From NCBI RefSeq assembly GCF_008312835.1, contig NZ_VSKS01000025.1:1-64000 (forward strand): a stretch of DNA of 64,000 nt. Reading direction: 5' to 3'. Below are positions 33,616-41,822 of this stretch, piece after piece. The notes beneath the pieces are model-generated. The model saw only the letters and a list, made by a program, of their open reading frames with translations. It was not told the origin of the DNA and made no database searches. Within the stretch, counting starts at the first letter, position 1, and each line of letters starts with the position of its first letter. The translations under genes and the position numbers were made by a program. Origin of the DNA: Streptomyces marokkonensis (GTDB taxonomy: Bacteria; Actinomycetota; Actinomycetes; Streptomycetales; Streptomycetaceae).

Positions 33616-34074
33616 ATGAACACGGGGAGTAACAAGTCTGGCGAGGCCGTGGTGACGGTCGACGGGGTGACGGTGGACGAGAGCGAGAGCCGGGAGGAGC
33701 GGGCGCTCGGATCGCGGGCACCGGAGTTCGTCAAGGCGCGCCGGGCGCTTCACTTCAGCTGGCAGGTCGGCGTCTTCGTGGTCGGCCTCGCGGTCGTGGC
33801 GGCCGGTGCCGCGATGCTCGTGCTGCCCGGTCCCGGCTGGGTCGTGATCTTCGGCGGCATGGCGATCTGGGCGACCGAGTTCGTCTGGGCCCAGCTGGTG
33901 CTGCGCTGGACCAAGCGCAAGGTCACCGAGGCGGCCCAGCGGGCCCTGGACCCCAAGGTGCGGCGCCGGAACATCATCCTGACCTCGGTCGGCGTGGTGA
34001 TCGTGGCCGCGCTGGCCGCGGTCTACCTGTGGAAGTTCGGCCTCGTGATGCCCTGGAAGATCGAGGACCAGTGA
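33616..34074 (+). CDS. PGPGW-type two/three-TM membrane protein (TIGR02611-like)
   Basis: A 152-residue protein with a charged N-terminal 45 residues and transmembrane helices around VGVFVVGLAVVAAGAAMLVL and IILTSVGVVIVAALAAVYLW. Between them is the family motif LPGPGWVVIFGGMAIWATEF. Function unknown; conserved in actinomycetes. TAGTGT at 33602-33607 lies 8 bases before ATG 33616 and no Shine-Dalgarno is present, so a leaderless transcript is likely. Divergent from ssgB. Confidence 0.88.
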   Translation: MNTGSNKSGEAVVTVDGVTVDESESREERALGSRAPEFVKARRALHFSWQVGVFVVGLAVVAAGAAMLVLPGPGWVVIFGGMAIWATEFVWAQLVLRWTKRKVTEAAQRALDPKVRRRNIILTSVGVVIVAALAAVYLWKFGLVMPWKIEDQ

Positions 34075-34153
34075 GGCGCGGCGGGGGGTGGGCGCACCGC
34101 TCCCCGCTGGTCACGGGCACTGCCTGACATGGGGTAATGTTCTTCCTGCGTCC

Positions 34154-34225
34154 GGGCGATTAGCTCAGTGGGAGAGCGCTTCGTTCACACCGAAGAGGTC
34201 ACTGGTTCGAACCCAGTATCGCCCA
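34154..34225 (+). tRNA. tRNA-Val(CAC), copy A
   Basis: Acceptor GGGCGAT/ATCGCCC, D-arm AGCTCAGTGGGAGAGC, anticodon stem-loop CTTCG-TTCACAC-CGAAG (anticodon CAC), T-loop GGTTCGAACCC, discriminator A. TAATGT at 34135 is a likely -10 box. Mature sequence is identical to the copy at 41694-41765. Confidence 0.97.
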
Positions 34226-34237
34226 CCGGATCACAAG

Positions 34238-34270
34238 GCGGCCCGGCTCACGACTCGTGAGCCGGGCCGC
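34238..34270 (+). terminator. tRNA-Val terminator
   Basis: GCGGCCCGGCTCACG (34238-34252), loop ACT, CGTGAGCCGGGCCGC (34256-34270) followed by TT. A perfect 15-bp stem 13 bases after the tRNA. The sequence from here to about 34500 shows no gene. Confidence 0.88.
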
Positions 34271-34500
34271 TTCGTCGTGAGACCCGAGACCTCGGTCCCC
34301 GCCCCGGTCCGGCGGTTCCGCTTCCGGTCGCCTTCATCCAACCGTGACCTTCCCGCCCGCCCGCCCGGGCCGGCCCCTCGGCGTTCGGCCCGTCGGCCGT
34401 GCTGCGCCGACCTGCGGGTTTCCGTGCCCGTCCGGATCCGTGGCCGAACCTGCCCCCGCCGTCACCGGGCAGCGGCGCCCATGAATTCCTGTCCGAATCA

Positions 34501-34560
34501 TTGACGTGCCCGTAGGCCCTCCGTAACTTGTGCCAGCAAGCGCTTACTTGAAACGATTCA
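34501..34560 (+). promoter_or_regulatory. promoter and LacI-type operators of the sugar importer/lyase locus
   Basis: TTGACG (34501-34506), a 17-base spacer and TAACTT (34524-34529) form a near-consensus vegetative promoter. Immediately downstream are the palindrome AAGCGCTT (34538-34545) and TGAAACGATTCA (34549-34560), both typical cores of LacI-family operators, placed to block transcription at or just after the start site. No LacI gene lies in the window near the locus. GGGGAGG before the ATG at 34594 is the ribosome site. Confidence 0.65.
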
Positions 34561-34593
34561 TGAGGCGGACGCGAACGTCGCGGGGAGGCTCAT

Positions 34594-35883
34594 ATGCAGC
34601 AGGGTGGGAATGTGGAGAGGCGGACGATCCTCAAAGCGGCGGGGGCCTCGCTGGCCGTCGCGGGGCTGGGTGCCACGGCCACCGCCTGTGGCGGCGGCAG
34701 CGGTTCCGGAGACGGGACGGTCACACTCCGTTACGCCTGGTGGGGTGGCGAGCCGCGCACCATCGCCATCAAGAAGACGATCGCGCTCTTCGAGAAGAAG
34801 TTCCCGAAGATCAAGATCAAGCCTGAATTCACCGACTACGAGGCGTTCTGGGAGAAGTTCCAGACCCAGGCCTCCGGCGGGAATCCGCCGGACGTTTTCC
34901 AGAATGCGGTCGGCTTCCTGCGCAAGTACGACAAGCGTGGTGTTCTGCTGGACCTCAAGACGCAGGCGGACGCGGGGAATCTGAGCCTGGAGAACTTCCG
35001 CAACGGCGTTCTGGCGAACGGTCAGGTCGACGGCAAGCAGATCGCCGTCCCCGTCGGCGCCAACACCATGGCGCTCGTCATCGACCTCAAGGCGTTCGAG
35101 AAGGCGGGGGTGGAGGCGACGTTCGGCTGGACCTGGGACGAGTACTTCGACGCGCTGCAGACGATCCAGGACAAGCTGAGGATCGCCGGTGACACCGGCT
35201 ACTTCAGCATCATGTACCTCTACGACCTCTACCTGCGCCAGAACGGCAAGGCCTTCTTCACGGACACCGACCTCGGCTTCACCGAGGACGACCTGACGCA
35301 GTGGTGGGAGGACGGCTACAAGCGCGTGCGGTCCGGACTCGTCGCCGACCCGAAGAAGGTCGAGCAGGTCAAGCCCAAGTCGGCGCTCTCCGCGGGCCTC
35401 GCGGCCTCCGAGTTCACCTGGGACAACTTCTCCATCCGCTACGAGGGCGAGGGAGAGTCGGACTACGGGCTCGCGCCGATCCCCACCACGGACGGCAAGG
35501 CCACCGGCCAGTACCTGGGTTCGCTGATGCTGAGCGCCTTCTCCGGGACCGAGCACCCCAAGGAGGTCGCCCAGTTCATCGACTTCATGGTCCACGACCC
35601 CGAGGTCGGCGAGATCATGGGCTACGACCGCGGCATCCTCGCCACCACCGAGCAGTACGACGCGTTCAAGCCCACCGACGACAACAACAAGGGTGTCGCG
35701 GCCTACGAGGAAGAGGTCGCCGAGGCCGGCGTCCTCGGCAAGATCACCCCGCACCCGTCCGGCGCCGACGTCATCGAGGCGGCGTTCCTGCGTATCGGCG
35801 GCGAGGTCGCCCAGGGCAAGACCAAGCCGGCCGATGCCGCCAGGGCACTGTTCAGCGAGGCCAGGGCCGCGTTCGCCGGCTGA
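34594..35883 (+). CDS. ABC importer sugar-binding lipoprotein (family 1 extracellular solute-binding)
   Basis: A 429-residue solute-binding protein. The N-terminus has RRTILKAAGASLAVAGLG and a lipobox TATAC (lipid Cys near residue 33), with a twin-Arg-like pair. The mature part resembles sugar-binding proteins: RYAWWGGEPRT, FPKIKIKPEFTDYEAFWEKFQTQASGGNPPDVFQ and FIDFMVHDPEVGEIMGYDRGI. First gene of an operon with two permeases, a YesL-like protein and a secreted YetA-like protein; probable ligands are oligosaccharides from rhamnogalacturonan. No dedicated ATPase is encoded; Streptomyces importers of this type commonly share MsiK. Confidence 0.9.
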   Translation: MQQGGNVERRTILKAAGASLAVAGLGATATACGGGSGSGDGTVTLRYAWWGGEPRTIAIKKTIALFEKKFPKIKIKPEFTDYEAFWEKFQTQASGGNPPDVFQNAVGFLRKYDKRGVLLDLKTQADAGNLSLENFRNGVLANGQVDGKQIAVPVGANTMALVIDLKAFEKAGVEATFGWTWDEYFDALQTIQDKLRIAGDTGYFSIMYLYDLYLRQNGKAFFTDTDLGFTEDDLTQWWEDGYKRVRSGLVADPKKVEQVKPKSALSAGLAASEFTWDNFSIRYEGEGESDYGLAPIPTTDGKATGQYLGSLMLSAFSGTEHPKEVAQFIDFMVHDPEVGEIMGYDRGILATTEQYDAFKPTDDNNKGVAAYEEEVAEAGVLGKITPHPSGADVIEAAFLRIGGEVAQGKTKPADAARALFSEARAAFAG

Positions 35884-35897
35884 GGGGACGTACCACC

Positions 35898-36854
35898 ATG
35901 ACGCTCGTCAAGGAAGCGCCCGTGCGCCCGGCCGGGAAGCGGCCCGCCGCTCCCGCCGCGGCGCGGCGCGGGCGGCGCCGCGAGAATCTCGCCGGCTACC
36001 TCTTCATGTCGCCGTGGATCGCGGGGTTCCTGCTGCTCACGGCGGGGCCGATGATCGCGTCGCTGTACTACGCGTTCACCAGCTACAACCTGTTCACGCC
36101 GCCCCAGTGGGTGGGGCTGGACAACTTCACGACGATGTTCCAGGACCCTCGCTGGCAGAAGTCGGTCGAGGTCACGCTGAAGTACGTCGTCGTGGCGACC
36201 CCCCTGAAGCTGCTGCTCGCGCTCGGCGTGGCGCTGCTGCTCGCGCAGAAGCGGCGCGGGCAGGGCCTGTACCGGGCCGCCTTCTACATGCCCTCGCTCA
36301 TCGGTGCCAGCGTCTCCGTCGGCTTCGTGTGGCGGGCGCTGTTCTCCGACGACGCGATCGTGGACCGCACGCAGAAGGTCTTCGGGCTCGACGTGGGCGG
36401 CTGGATCGGCAACCCGGACTACGTCATCTACGCCCTGGTGGCCCTGAGCATCTGGCAGTTCGGCGCGCCCATGGTCATCTTCCTGGCCGGCCTCAAGCAG
36501 GTCCCGCAGGAGCTGTACGAGGCCGCCGAGGTGGACGGGGCCGGCCCGCTGCGGCGGTTCTGGAACATCACGCTGCCGATGATCTCCCCGGTGCTGTTCT
36601 TCAACGTGCTGCTGGAGTCCATCCACGCGTTCCAGGTGTTCGGCTCCGCCTACGTCGTCTCCGACACCCGGTGCGGGCCCGCCGACGCCACGCTCGTCTA
36701 CACCTGTTACCTCTACCAGAAGGGCTTCAAGGAGGCCCAGATGGGGTTCGCCTCCGCGATGGCCTGGACGCTGGTGATCGCGGTCGCGCTCGTCACGGCG
36801 GTCCTGTTCTGGTCGCAGAAGAAGTGGGTGCACTACGAGGAGGCCGCCAAGTGA
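35898..36854 (+). CDS. ABC sugar permease, MalF/LplB type
   Basis: A 318-residue permease with about six transmembrane helices. Family landmarks are GYLFMSPWIAGFLLLTAGPM at the first helix, VGLDNFTTMF and the coupling EAA motif ELYEAAEVDGAGPLRRFWNITLPMISP that contacts the ATPase. ATG 35898 follows the binding-protein stop by 14 bases and the stop overlaps the next permease by GTGA. Forms a heterodimer with that permease. Confidence 0.93.
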   Translation: MTLVKEAPVRPAGKRPAAPAAARRGRRRENLAGYLFMSPWIAGFLLLTAGPMIASLYYAFTSYNLFTPPQWVGLDNFTTMFQDPRWQKSVEVTLKYVVVATPLKLLLALGVALLLAQKRRGQGLYRAAFYMPSLIGASVSVGFVWRALFSDDAIVDRTQKVFGLDVGGWIGNPDYVIYALVALSIWQFGAPMVIFLAGLKQVPQELYEAAEVDGAGPLRRFWNITLPMISPVLFFNVLLESIHAFQVFGSAYVVSDTRCGPADATLVYTCYLYQKGFKEAQMGFASAMAWTLVIAVALVTAVLFWSQKKWVHYEEAAK

Positions 36855-37726
36855 CCAGTGCCACCAGCCCCGCCCTGCCCACCGCGCACGAGCGGCGGCG
36901 CTCCGGATCGATCGCCTGGCACGTGGGCGCGCTCGCCGTCCTCGCGGTCGTCCTCTATCCCGTCATCTGGGTGGTCGGCGCCTCGTTCAAGCCGAGCAAG
37001 GACATCATCGCCAGCATCGACCTGCTGCCCACCGCGCCGGTCCGGGCCAACTTCTCCGGGCTCGCCGACGGCATCTCCGGCATCTCCATCGGCAGCTTCT
37101 TCTGGAACTCGCTGATGTACGCGGTCCTCGCCGTGGCCGGTGTCGTGCTCTCCAGCTCGCTGACCGCGTACGCCTTCGCCAAGATCCGGTTCGCCGGCCG
37201 GAACCTGCTCTTCACGCTGATGATCGGCACGCTCCTGCTGCCGTACCACGTGCTGCTCATCCCGCAGTACGTGCTCTTCCGCAACCTCGAGCTCACCGAC
37301 ACCCTGGTGCCGCTCGTCGCGGGCAAGTTCCTGGCCACGGAGGCGTTCTTCGTGTTCTTGATGGTGCAGTTCATGCGCGGACTGCCCAGGGAACTGGACG
37401 AGGCCGCCAAGCTCGACGGCTGCGGGCACCTGCGCACCTACTGGTCGATCGTGCTGCCGCTGAGCCGGCCCGCGATCATCACCAGCGCGATCTTCACCTT
37501 CATCAACGCCTGGAACGACTTCATGGGACCGCTGATCTATCTCAACACCCCCGAGAAGTACACCGTCTCGCTCGGCCTGATGATGTTCCGCGACCAGGAG
37601 GGCGTCTCGAACTACGGCAGCATGATCGCGATGTCGCTGGTGGCGCTGGTGCCGGTCATCGCCTTCTTCATGGCCTTCCAGCGCTATCTCATCGACGGCA
37701 TGGCGACCTCTGGACTGAAGGGCTGA
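36851..37726 (+). CDS. ABC sugar permease, MalG/LplC type
   Basis: A 291-residue permease with about six transmembrane helices, starting LAVLAVVLYPVIWVVGASFKPS and carrying the EAA motif ELDEAAKLDGCGHLRTYWSIVLPLSRPA. The segment INAWNDFMGPLIYLN is typical of MalG-like subunits. GTG 36851 overlaps the previous stop, so stoichiometric translation is expected. Partner of the preceding MalF-like subunit in oligosaccharide import. Confidence 0.93.
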   Translation: MTSATSPALPTAHERRRSGSIAWHVGALAVLAVVLYPVIWVVGASFKPSKDIIASIDLLPTAPVRANFSGLADGISGISIGSFFWNSLMYAVLAVAGVVLSSSLTAYAFAKIRFAGRNLLFTLMIGTLLLPYHVLLIPQYVLFRNLELTDTLVPLVAGKFLATEAFFVFLMVQFMRGLPRELDEAAKLDGCGHLRTYWSIVLPLSRPAIITSAIFTFINAWNDFMGPLIYLNTPEKYTVSLGLMMFRDQEGVSNYGSMIAMSLVALVPVIAFFMAFQRYLIDGMATSGLKG

Positions 37727-37736
37727 GGCGGTCACC

Positions 37737-38336
37737 ATGGCCCAAGCACGCGTCAAGGCCCGCACCCGGCGAGCGGAGTCCGTGTTCGGCGAGCGCTTCG
37801 CGGTCTTCGCCGAGTGCCTGCTCACCGGCGTGTGGATCGCCGTGGCCTGCCTCGGGGTCGTCACCTATCCCGCGGCCTTCGCCGCCGGCGCGCGGCATCT
37901 GCGGCGTCGTACGACCCACCAGGGCGGTGGCCTGCGGGAGTTCGCCCTGGACTGCAAGGCGGCCGTGCGCGGCGGGTGGGTCGTCGGGCTCGCCGGGTGG
38001 GCGGTGGCCGGAGCCGCCCTGGTGGACGTCCTGGCCGCGCGGGCCGGGCTGCCCGGCGGGCCACTCGCCGGGGCCGTCGGCGTCGTCGCGCTGATCGCAG
38101 CCGCCGTCGCCCTGCTGCGAGCGGCCGCCGTCTGGACGCCGGGCGCGGCCTGGCGGGCCCTGCTCGCGGACGCCGGGCGGCGGACCGTGCTCGATCCCGC
38201 CGGGTCGTTCCTTCTCGTCTGCGGCGCGGCCGTCGTGGCCCTGTCCGCCTGGTTCGTCCCGCCGCTGGCGGTCCCCGTCCTGGGGGCCGTCGCGGGGGCG
38301 GCCGTCGCCGTCGAGGAGCGGTACCGGCACCGCTGA
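37737..38336 (+). CDS. YesL-like (DUF624) membrane protein
   Basis: A 199-residue membrane protein with four to five hydrophobic segments: VWIAVACLGVVTYPAAFAAG, VVGLAGWAVAGAALVDVL, LAGAVGVVALIAAAVALL and SFLLVCGAAVVALSAWFV, and a basic loop ARHLRRRTTHQGGG. This matches the YesL/DUF624 pattern, small membrane proteins found with oligosaccharide importers such as the B. subtilis yes/lpl rhamnogalacturonan genes. It begins 10 bases after the permease stop. Function is unproven; perhaps an accessory of the importer. Confidence 0.7.
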   Translation: MAQARVKARTRRAESVFGERFAVFAECLLTGVWIAVACLGVVTYPAAFAAGARHLRRRTTHQGGGLREFALDCKAAVRGGWVVGLAGWAVAGAALVDVLAARAGLPGGPLAGAVGVVALIAAAVALLRAAAVWTPGAAWRALLADAGRRTVLDPAGSFLLVCGAAVVALSAWFVPPLAVPVLGAVAGAAVAVEERYRHR

Positions 38337-38434
38337 CGTGCGGTGCCTCCTCCCGAGGCCGGCGCTCCGGCGCCGCACCTCTGTCTGTCATGCCCTTGAC
38401 ATCACCTTGCACCCCGCAACGGAAAGGAAAGGCC

Positions 38435-41170
38435 ATGTCCCCCGTCCCCCGCAGATCCCTGCTCAAGGCGGCCGCCGTCGCCGGAGCCGCCGCCCAGTTC
38501 AGCTGGGCCCTGGGAACGAAGAACGCCGCCGCCGCGCCCCGTGCGGAGGCCGCCGACGCCGACCCGGTCACCCTGGACTGGCTCGAGGCCGGCGGCCTCG
38601 GCGCGGCTCCTGGCTCCACCGTCGGCGTGCCCTGGCCCAAGGGCGCCCACCGGGACGACCGGACCTTCGCGCTGACCGACGCCGACGGGCAGTCCGTCCC
38701 CGTCCAGTCCTGGCCGATCGCCTACTGGCCCGACGGCTCCCTCAAGTGGACGGCCCACGCCGTGAGTTCGGGGTCGGGCAAGCTCACCCTGACCACCGGG
38801 ACGCCCGCCGCGCCCGAGAAGAAGGTCACCGTCGACCGGAGCGGCGGCACCATCGACGTCTCCACCGGCGTCATCACCGCCAGGATCGGCACGTCCGGCG
38901 CCACCCTCGTCAAGTCGGTCACCCGCGGCTCCACCGAGATCGCCCGCGACGGCCGCCTCGTCCTGCTACGCCAGCCGGAGTTCGAGGACGGCGACCAGGC
39001 CACCGTGAAGACCGAACGTTACGACGGCGCCGTCCTCGACGTCACCGTCGAGCAGGAGGGCCCCGTCCGCGCGGTCGTCCGCGTCGACGGCACACACCGC
39101 AAGGGCCACCGGAAGCTGCTGCCCTTCTCCATCCGCCTCTACTTCTACGCGGGCGCCGACTCCTTCCGCATGGTGCACACCATCACCTACGACGGGAAGC
39201 AGGAACCCGGCAGGGCGAGCGGCGACTTCATCCGCGGCATCGGCGTCCGCTTCACCGTGCCGATGCGCGACGAGTCCTACGACCGCCACATCCGCATCGG
39301 CGGCGAGGGCACCGGCCTGCTCCGCGAGGCCGTCAAGGGCGTCACCGGACTGCGCCGCGACCCGGGGGCGGCCGTCCAGGCGGCCCAGTTCGCGGGCGAG
39401 AAGCTGCCCGACCCCTCCACCTGGGACCAGCGCGTCACCACCCGTCTGCAGTACATCCCCGAGTGGGGCGACTACACCCTCTCCCAGCTCTCCGCCGACG
39501 GCTTCGCCGTGCGCAAGCGCACCAGGAAGGGCCACGGCTGGATCGGTGCCGGCGGCGGCCGGCGGGCCTCCGGGTTCGGCTACGTCGGCGGGGCCGGCGG
39601 CGGTCTCTCCTTCGGCCTGCGCGACTTCTGGGAGAAGTACCCCGCCCAGCTCGACATCCGCGACGCCCAGACCGACGAGGCCGAGGTCACCCTCTGGCTC
39701 TGGTCGCCCGAGGCCCAGCCCATGGACCTGCGCTTCTACCACGACGGCATGGACCAGGACACCTTCCCCGAGCAGCTCGAGGGCCTCAACATCACCTACG
39801 AGGACTACGAACCCGGCTTCGGCACCCCGTACGGCATCGCCCGCACCTCCGAACTCCTCTTCTGGGCCAACGCGTCCACCCCCAGCGCCGAGAAGCTCGC
39901 CGAACAGGTCGCTGCCGTACGCGTCCTCCCGCAGCTCGCGGCCCCGCCCGGGCAGCTGATCGGCGCCGGGGTCTTCGGCAAGGGCCTGTTCGCCGAGCCG
40001 GACCGCTCCACCCCGGCCAAGGCGAAGATCGAGGACCACCTCGACTTCCTCTTCACCTACTACAGGGACCAGGTGGAGCAGCGCCGCTGGTACGGCTTCT
40101 GGGACTACGGCGACATCATGCACACCTACGACACCGTGCGGCACCAGTGGCGGTACGACGTCGGCGGATACGCCTGGGACAACTCCGAACTCTCACCGGA
40201 CCTGTGGCTCTGGTACGCCTATCTGCGCTCCGGCCGCGCCGACATCTTCCGCTTCGCCGAGGCGATGACCCGGCACACCGGCGAGGTCGACGTCTACCAC
40301 CTCGGCAAGTGGGCCGGCCTCGGCACCCGGCACGGCGTCCAGCACTACGCCGACAGCGCCAAGCAGCAGCGCATCGCCAACACCACCTACCGCCGCTACT
40401 ACTACTTCCTCACCGCCGACGAGCGCGTCGGCGACCTCATGCACGCCAACGTCGACTCCGACGAGACCTTCCTCGCCCTCGACCCCCTGCGCAAGATCCG
40501 CACCGAGCCGTACACGCCCGACCGCAACGCCCTGTCCATCGGCTTCGGCACCGACTGGAGCGGACTGGTCTCCGCCTGGCTCACCGAGTGGGAACGCAAG
40601 GGCCCGAAGTGGGAGAAGGCCAGGGCCCGCGTGCTCTCCACCATGGAGACCATCGCCGCCCAGCCCAACGGCTTCGTCCAGGGCAGCGGGCTGTACGACC
40701 TGGACACCGGCCGCTTCGCCGTCGCCGGCACCCCGAAGGTCGAGGTCTCCCACCTGTCCGCCGTCTTCGGCCTGAACGAACTCTGCGCCGAGCTGATCGA
40801 CCTCGTCGACATGCCCGAGTTCAACGAGGCCTACTACGACTACTGCCGCTACTTCAACGCGAGCAGGGCGGAACAGGCCGAGCGCTACGGCTCCCACTTC
40901 GGCAGCCTGATCCTCTTCCAGGGCCACTCCCGCCTCGACGCCTACGCCGCCGTGAAGACCGGCGACGACAAGCTGGCCAAGAGGGCCTGGGAGAAGTTCT
41001 ACAGCTCCGACGGCTACAAGGAGTCGGCACCCTGGAGGACCGAGAAGGTGGGCGGTCCGATCGCCCTGGTCGCGGGCAGCGAGGCCACCTGGGTCTCCAC
41101 CAACGACACCGCCCTCTACGGCCTCGCCGCCATCGAGAACCTCGCCCTGCTGGGGGACCGGATGCCGTAG
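38435..41170 (+). CDS. Tat-secreted PcRGLX/YetA-like protein, probable exo-rhamnogalacturonan lyase
   Basis: A 911-residue exported protein. The N-terminus MSPVPRRSLLKAAAVAGAAA carries the twin-Arg motif RRSLLK and an AAA-type cleavage region. I read three parts: an N-terminal beta domain (about 45-300; YWPDGSLKWTAHAV, FSIRLYFYAGADSFRMVHT), a central sandwich (about 300-520; EVTLWLWSPEAQPMDLRFY) and a C-terminal alpha/alpha toroid (about 540-911; WYGFWDYGDIMHTYDTVRHQWRYD, YAWDNSELSPDLWLWYAY). This is the architecture of PcRGLX (PL26) and YetA. It would attack pectin backbones outside the cell, its products entering by the adjacent importer. Catalytic residues not assigned. GGAAAGG precedes ATG 38435. 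Confidence 0.78.
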   Translation: MSPVPRRSLLKAAAVAGAAAQFSWALGTKNAAAAPRAEAADADPVTLDWLEAGGLGAAPGSTVGVPWPKGAHRDDRTFALTDADGQSVPVQSWPIAYWPDGSLKWTAHAVSSGSGKLTLTTGTPAAPEKKVTVDRSGGTIDVSTGVITARIGTSGATLVKSVTRGSTEIARDGRLVLLRQPEFEDGDQATVKTERYDGAVLDVTVEQEGPVRAVVRVDGTHRKGHRKLLPFSIRLYFYAGADSFRMVHTITYDGKQEPGRASGDFIRGIGVRFTVPMRDESYDRHIRIGGEGTGLLREAVKGVTGLRRDPGAAVQAAQFAGEKLPDPSTWDQRVTTRLQYIPEWGDYTLSQLSADGFAVRKRTRKGHGWIGAGGGRRASGFGYVGGAGGGLSFGLRDFWEKYPAQLDIRDAQTDEAEVTLWLWSPEAQPMDLRFYHDGMDQDTFPEQLEGLNITYEDYEPGFGTPYGIARTSELLFWANASTPSAEKLAEQVAAVRVLPQLAAPPGQLIGAGVFGKGLFAEPDRSTPAKAKIEDHLDFLFTYYRDQVEQRRWYGFWDYGDIMHTYDTVRHQWRYDVGGYAWDNSELSPDLWLWYAYLRSGRADIFRFAEAMTRHTGEVDVYHLGKWAGLGTRHGVQHYADSAKQQRIANTTYRRYYYFLTADERVGDLMHANVDSDETFLALDPLRKIRTEPYTPDRNALSIGFGTDWSGLVSAWLTEWERKGPKWEKARARVLSTMETIAAQPNGFVQGSGLYDLDTGRFAVAGTPKVEVSHLSAVFGLNELCAELIDLVDMPEFNEAYYDYCRYFNASRAEQAERYGSHFGSLILFQGHSRLDAYAAVKTGDDKLAKRAWEKFYSSDGYKESAPWRTEKVGGPIALVAGSEATWVSTNDTALYGLAAIENLALLGDRMP

Positions 41171-41204
41171 GCACGACCCGGGTGCGGACGGGCACACTCC
41201 GTAC

Positions 41205-41654
41205 ATGGACTGGAACCATTACCGCTTCCGCAGTCTGTGGACCCTGTCCGCGCCCGCCCCGACGGTGTACGGCGCACTGGAACGGATCGAGGACTACCCC
41301 CTGTGGTGGCCGCAGGTGCGCGAGGTCACCCGCCTCGACGACACCACCGGGATCGTCACGATCCGCTCCTTCCTGCCCTACGACCTGACCTCGACCCTGC
41401 GGGAGGGGCGGCGCGACCGGGAGACCGGGATCCTGGAGGTCGGTCTGTCCGGCGACATCGACGGCTGGGCCCGCTGGACCGTCACCCGCCTGGGAGCCCA
41501 CGGCTGTCTCGCCCACTACGAGCAGGAGGTCGACCTCCGCAAACCGCTGCTGCGCCTGCTCGCCGTGCCCGGCCGGCCGGTCTTCCGCGTCAACCACGCA
41601 CTGATGATGCGGGCCGGCCGGCGCGGACTGGCCGCGCACCTCGAAGCGGTTTGA
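41205..41654 (+). CDS. SRPBCC (START/polyketide-cyclase-like) domain protein
   Basis: A 149-residue protein with the START-like fold: a helix and strands around VYGALERIEDYPLWWPQVREV, a central sheet (GIVTIRSFLPYDLTSTLRE) and the long C-terminal helix PVFRVNHALMMRAGRRGLAAHLEAV. Such proteins bind hydrophobic ligands in a cavity; enzymatic and non-enzymatic members exist. It starts 34 bases after the lyase-like gene and may be on the same transcript, but has no obvious role in sugar use. Its stop codon overlaps the -35 region of the next tRNA promoter. Confidence 0.85.
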   Translation: MDWNHYRFRSLWTLSAPAPTVYGALERIEDYPLWWPQVREVTRLDDTTGIVTIRSFLPYDLTSTLREGRRDRETGILEVGLSGDIDGWARWTVTRLGAHGCLAHYEQEVDLRKPLLRLLAVPGRPVFRVNHALMMRAGRRGLAAHLEAV

Positions 41655-41680
41655 AGGAAGCGTCCCCGGACCTGTATTGT
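41651..41680 (+). promoter_or_regulatory. promoter of tRNA-Val(CAC) copy B
   Basis: TTGAAG (41651-41656) and TATTGT (41675-41680) with an 18-base spacer, 13 bases before the tRNA. It overlaps the end of the SRPBCC gene. Confidence 0.6.
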
Positions 41681-41693
41681 TCAGTGCGTTCCC

Positions 41694-41765
41694 GGGCGAT
41701 TAGCTCAGTGGGAGAGCGCTTCGTTCACACCGAAGAGGTCACTGGTTCGAACCCAGTATCGCCCA
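41694..41765 (+). tRNA. tRNA-Val(CAC), copy B
   Basis: Same 72 bases as the copy at 34154-34225, with the same orientation. Flanking sequence differs on both sides apart from a few bases (CCGG) just downstream, so promoter and terminator are independent. Confidence 0.97.
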
Positions 41766-41773
41766 CCGGGAAG

Positions 41774-41804
41774 GCCGGTCCGTCCCCGACGGACCGGCTT
41801 TTTT
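41774..41804 (+). terminator. intrinsic terminator of tRNA-Val copy B
   Basis: GCCGGTCCGTC (41774-41784), loop CCC, GACGGACCGGC (41788-41798), then six T (41799-41804). A textbook intrinsic terminator, unusual here in having a full T run. Confidence 0.95.
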
Positions 41805-41822
41805 CATGCCCCGCGGGACCCC

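Noticed and set aside
34594-41170. Prophage or integrative element carrying the sugar genes
   Set aside because: No integrase, excisionase or phage genes; only the duplicated tRNA hints at mobility.
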